DNA of 9,100 nucleotides from Candidatus Krumholzibacteriota bacterium. Its GTDB lineage: Bacteria > Krumholzibacteriota > Krumholzibacteriia > Krumholzibacteriales > Krumholzibacteriaceae. Positions 6,651-9,100 of the stretch are shown one piece after another (the stretch's first letter is position 1; the number at the start of each line of letters is the position of its first letter). Position numbers and translations under genes: made by a program. The DNA lies in assembly GCA_030613345.1 (NCBI GenBank), contig JAUWMD010000094.1, forward strand, positions 1 through 9,100. Direction: 5' to 3'. The notes under the pieces were generated by a model. The model worked only from the letters and a program-made list of their open reading frames with translations, was not told the origin of the DNA and made no database searches.

Positions 6651-8707
6651 CTGTCGACCCCCTTGCTGTGAAACCATTCCGGATATCTTCCGGCCAGACA
6701 GGGGATGACCGACCGGATAATAAGCAGGATTCTTCCCGCAAACGTCTGATTGTTCAACATCAATATCTCGTCTCCCGCGGCCTTCCCGGGATCAGCCACC
6801 GAATCGATTCGCCACGCGCCCGATATGCCCGGCCTGACGACGGGCATATCGCCAGCTGAGCCTGCCGGGAGCGCCGGCGGCCCGGTAAGTGACAGGCGTC
6901 CGGCGACAAGCTGCAGCGCAAGGAGAGGCTTTACGATATCCGGGGCCTCCCTTCCCGATTTCAGCACTGCTCTCGGCCAGCGGAAATCTCCTCCGGATCC
7001 CTTCCTCCTCTCCGTAAACATCCTGACGCCTCCGCCGATCCGGCCGAGCGTGGCGATGGGCAGCCCGCAGAGGATCGAAAGGGGAATCAGGACCAGCCCG
7101 GCGGCGAGATCGATCAGCCTCTGCAGGCCCCTGGTCAGGAGAAACGACGTCCCCCTTTCGACGGCAAACATGTAGACGTCACCTACATGCTCCGAGCGGG
7201 TATCGCGGCCGGTGACCCTCGCGGTGGACGAGATGATATTGATCCTGATCGACCTCGAGACCGGACCCGTCATGATCCTCACGATCCCGTCGTCCTTTCC
7301 CGCGGAGGGAAAGACAATCAGTTCCTGCACCCTGAACCTCTCGACGATCGACGGGAGGTCTCCGATCCCGCCGAGCGCGCCTTCGCCGGGCCCCACACGT
7401 CCGATTATATCGATCCCCGCCTCCGGATGGCCCGAGGCCGTCGCCTCGAAATCGGCCGCCTCCCCGGCCTCCCCGGCCAGAAGCACCCTCCTGAGGTCGA
7501 AACTCGCCGATACGAGAGATTTGTGCACCCGGCGCATCAGTCTTCTCGACAGCGAAACGAGGATAACGGAGAAGACGGCGTGCCCGAGCAGGACCGCCCT
7601 TGAGAATATCCTCACCTTGGTCAGGTACGACGCGGTCAGAAGGACGGCAAACACGATCAGTACCGCTCTGACCACCGCGGAGAATTCCTCGGTAAATCCC
7701 GTTCCCCTCCGGACCCTGTACAGGCCGGTCGAGACAAATGTCAGCAGAAACAGGAAATTAAAAAATATGATGAATATCGTGTACCAGTCGAGCGGATAGA
7801 GGCGGTTCACAAAGAGCGGCTGGAGAGAGTCCCTCAGGTAGTACGCCGCGAGAAAACTCACGTTTATCACGATCAGGTCGCTGACTACGAAAACGAGAGA
7901 CTTTATCGTCGCCCGGTGCCGCCTGAGAAAATGGAATATCGCGTTCCATTTCTCGTAATACCGCATCAGGCTGAGCATGTGCAGGAGAAACGGTCTGCTC
8001 AACACCGACTTCGCGCTGGAGCGTTCGTACAGATGGACCATGACCGAGCCTGGAACGTACCAGACCTGCCGGCCGTGCTGCTTCATCCGGTAGCACCAGT
8101 CGGTATCCTCGAAATAGAGGAAGAATCTCTCGTCCATCAGTCCCACCTCCTCGACGGCCTCGCGGCGAACGATCATGCAGGCACCTATGATCCAGTCGAT
8201 CTCCCTCGCCTCGGCGTGATCGTAATCGCTCATGAGGTGTTCACGGAGCGCCCGCGCGCGGGGAAAGAGCTTTCCGAGAAAGGTGCGCCTGAGGAAGAGG
8301 GCCCTGACAGTATAGAACGACCTGCAGGAAGGCTGGACGGAACCGTCGGGAAAGACAAGCTTCGAACCGGCGATGCCGGCCTCCGGCGTGTCGTCCATGA
8401 AGCGGACGAGGGTGTCGATCGAATCCTCCCCGACGACGATGTCGGGATTGAGGATGAGGAAATAGCGGCCCGACGAGGCAAGGAACGCCTGGTTTACGCC
8501 CTTCGAATATCCCCTGTTGTCTTCGTTTGCGATCAGCCTCACCAGGGGGAACGATTCGCCGATCATCTCCGGTGTCCCGTCGCCGCTGGCGTTATCGACG
8601 ACTATGATCTCGTACTCCCCCCCGGGAGGATTGTTCTCGAGGGAGCGGAGACATTTCCCCACCGGGGACAGGCTGTTATGGGTGACGATGATTATAGAAA
8701 GATCCAT
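6647..8707 (-). CDS. GT2 glycosyltransferase fused to a PglI/WbaP-like membrane region and a degenerate sugar-phosphate transferase domain
   Basis: A 686-residue fusion. Residues 1-265 are a complete WbbL/rhamnosyltransferase-like GT2 (GT-A fold): IIIVTHNS (5-12), VVDNASGDGT (36-45), NPD (87-89, the metal site), and FEDTDWCYR (199-207). Four membrane spans follow near 270-290, 309-328, 345-363 and 370-387. A Rossmann-like region (405-470: RRVLLAGEAGEA ... VQELIVFPSA) follows, as in WbaP/WcaJ polyisoprenyl-phosphate sugar transferases. The last part (527-675) keeps the PGT outline: LQRLIDLAAGLVLIPLSI, FTERRKGSGG, SLTGPPAL (606-613) and RPGISGAWRID (625-635). However, KFRSM is replaced by RAVLK, and the Asp-Glu-Leu-Pro-Gln catalytic stretch is missing along with about 35 residues. 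The initiating PGT activity is therefore probably lost; the GT2 domain looks intact. The ATG at 8707 starts the canonical GT2 first strand; its upstream ribosome site is weak. It ends in a TTGA overlap with the propeller gene. Confidence 0.87.
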   Translation of the reverse strand: MDLSIIIVTHNSLSPVGKCLRSLENNPPGGEYEIIVVDNASGDGTPEMIGESFPLVRLIANEDNRGYSKGVNQAFLASSGRYFLILNPDIVVGEDSIDTLVRFMDDTPEAGIAGSKLVFPDGSVQPSCRSFYTVRALFLRRTFLGKLFPRARALREHLMSDYDHAEAREIDWIIGACMIVRREAVEEVGLMDERFFLYFEDTDWCYRMKQHGRQVWYVPGSVMVHLYERSSAKSVLSRPFLLHMLSLMRYYEKWNAIFHFLRRHRATIKSLVFVVSDLIVINVSFLAAYYLRDSLQPLFVNRLYPLDWYTIFIIFFNFLFLLTFVSTGLYRVRRGTGFTEEFSAVVRAVLIVFAVLLTASYLTKVRIFSRAVLLGHAVFSVILVSLSRRLMRRVHKSLVSASFDLRRVLLAGEAGEAADFEATASGHPEAGIDIIGRVGPGEGALGGIGDLPSIVERFRVQELIVFPSAGKDDGIVRIMTGPVSRSIRINIISSTARVTGRDTRSEHVGDVYMFAVERGTSFLLTRGLQRLIDLAAGLVLIPLSILCGLPIATLGRIGGGVRMFTERRKGSGGDFRWPRAVLKSGREAPDIVKPLLALQLVAGRLSLTGPPALPAGSAGDMPVVRPGISGAWRIDSVADPGKAAGDEILMLNNQTFAGRILLIIRSVIPCLAGRYPEWFHSKGVDS
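6657..6664 (-). promoter_or_regulatory. Ribosome binding site that decides the TTG start of the propeller gene
   Basis: AAGGGGGT on the minus strand lies 6-7 nt before the TTG at 6650, within the last codons of the GT2-PGT fusion. The TTG shares bases with that gene's TGA stop (TTGA). The start gives a normal signal peptide, whereas the upstream ATG at 6677 would add nine polar residues. Confidence 0.6.
6683..7129 (-). other. Degenerate PGT (bacterial sugar transferase) domain within the fusion protein
   Basis: This part encodes residues 527-675 of the fusion. It matches the start, middle (SLTGPPAL for the usual S-L-V-G-P-R-P) and end (RPGISGAW for R-P-G-I-T-G-x-W/A) of the PGT domain. The KFRSM motif is not conserved, and the spacing from that position to SLTGP is about 25 residues instead of about 60. 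The aspartate nucleophile of the Asp-Glu dyad is not found. There is no stop or frame break, so this is divergence rather than a fresh pseudogene. Confidence 0.7.
8617..8623 (-). repeat. Run of seven G inside the GT2-PGT gene
   Basis: Seven consecutive C on the plus strand read as G7 in codons for Pro28-Gly29-Gly30-Glu31, near the start of the GT2 domain. The frame is intact. Confidence 0.8.
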
Positions 8708-8725
8708 ACTGCTTCGATCGAGGGG

Positions 8726-9100
8726 TTATTTCCATCGCTTGGGATTCATGAACCTCAGCCTCCACACCATGAAGGCGGCTTCCCAGATGATCTTGCGCGA
8801 CATCTTCGAGATACCGACCCGCCTGTCGGTGAAGATGATCGGTATCTCCACCATCCGGAATTCCTTCTTCCAGCAGAAGAAATTCATTTCGATCTGGAAT
8901 GAATATCCGTCGCTTTTTATCGTATCGAGAGGCAGCTGCTCAAGGGTCTCTCGCCTGAAACACTTGAAGCCACCTGTGGAATCCTTCAGGGGAAGGCCCG
9001 TGATGATGCGCGTATACCTGTTCGCCCCGTAGCTGAGGATCAGCCTGCTCAAAGGCCAGTTGATGACGGTTATGCCGTGAAGATATCTCGAGCCGATCAC
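8726..9100 (-). CDS. Polyprenol-phosphate mannose synthase-like GT2 glycosyltransferase, C-terminal half (runs off right edge)
   Basis: The last 124 residues are visible; the first visible codon is GTG (Val), inside the protein rather than a start. Motifs: IGSRY (2-6), NWPLSR (14-19), GLPLKDSTGGFKCFRR (35-50), GYSFQIEM (65-72), and IPIIFTDRRVGISKMS (86-101). This is the acceptor and lid side of the DPM1/polyprenol monophosphomannose synthase family, which transfers mannose or glucose from a nucleotide sugar to polyprenyl phosphate on the inner membrane face. The protein ends shortly after SKMS and W113-x-LR, without a GtrA-like membrane domain, so it is the short, soluble type. The stop TAA lies 18 nt before the start of the fusion gene. 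The N-terminal half with the catalytic DxD is outside the window. The exact donor sugar cannot be told. Confidence 0.9.
   Translation of the reverse strand: MIGSRYLHGITVINWPLSRLILSYGANRYTRIITGLPLKDSTGGFKCFRRETLEQLPLDTIKSDGYSFQIEMNFFCWKKEFRMVEIPIIFTDRRVGISKMSRKIIWEAAFMVWRLRFMNPKRWK

Noticed and set aside
7916..8902. Long plus-strand open frame of 328 codons
   Set aside because: It lies opposite the GT2 fusion and the mannose-synthase-like gene, both with clear family motifs; its composition is that of a shadow frame.
1..9100. Possibility of mobile elements, CRISPR arrays or RNA genes
   Set aside because: No transposase, integrase, regularly spaced direct repeats, tRNA-like cloverleaf or attachment repeats are visible, and there is almost no noncoding space.

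Overview
The window is a single, tightly packed minus-strand run of seven genes (two cut by the window edges) for building and exporting a surface polysaccharide or lipid-linked glycan. Reading in the direction of transcription (right to left), they are: the C-terminal half of a polyprenol-phosphate-mannose-synthase-like GT2; a fusion of a GT2 glycosyltransferase with a membrane PglI/WbaP-like region and a decayed phosphoglycosyl transferase (PGT) domain; a secreted beta-propeller protein with a C-terminal sorting-type domain; a soluble WbpM/PglF-like nucleotide-sugar 4,6-dehydratase; a FemAB/GNAT-fold acyltransferase; a Wzx-like MOP flippase; and the N-terminal part of a GT4 glycosyltransferase that runs off the left edge.

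Spacing is extreme. The junctions are an 18-nt gap, a 4-nt overlap (TTGA), a 4-nt overlap (GTGA), a 14-nt gap, a 19-28-nt overlap and a 4-nt overlap (ATGA). There is no stretch over 20 bases without a gene. I see no promoter, terminator, tRNA, rRNA, CRISPR array or insertion sequence, so the operon's ends lie outside the window.

How the genes may work together (inference): the dehydratase would supply a 4-keto-6-deoxy sugar nucleotide precursor, the GT2 and GT4 enzymes would assemble the glycan on a polyprenyl carrier, and the flippase would move it across the inner membrane. The FemAB-like protein would add an acyl or aminoacyl group to the glycan or to a linked peptide. The propeller protein is the only exported soluble product. 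It is translationally coupled to its neighbours on both sides, which suggests that it acts at the surface with the glycan or its machinery.

Organism: a high-GC Gram-negative-type bacterium. The YPNPV-initiated C-terminal domain on the propeller protein resembles the type IX secretion / FlgD-like Ig tails common in the FCB superphylum (Bacteroidota-Fibrobacterota-Gemmatimonadota relatives, including candidate lineages such as Eisenbacteria or Krumholzibacteriota). The lineage is inferred from gene style only.

The strongest points for a second look are the GT2-PGT fusion that lacks the PGT catalytic Asp-Glu, the propeller gene locked inside the glycan operon, and a run of nine G in the FemAB gene that could act as a slippage site.
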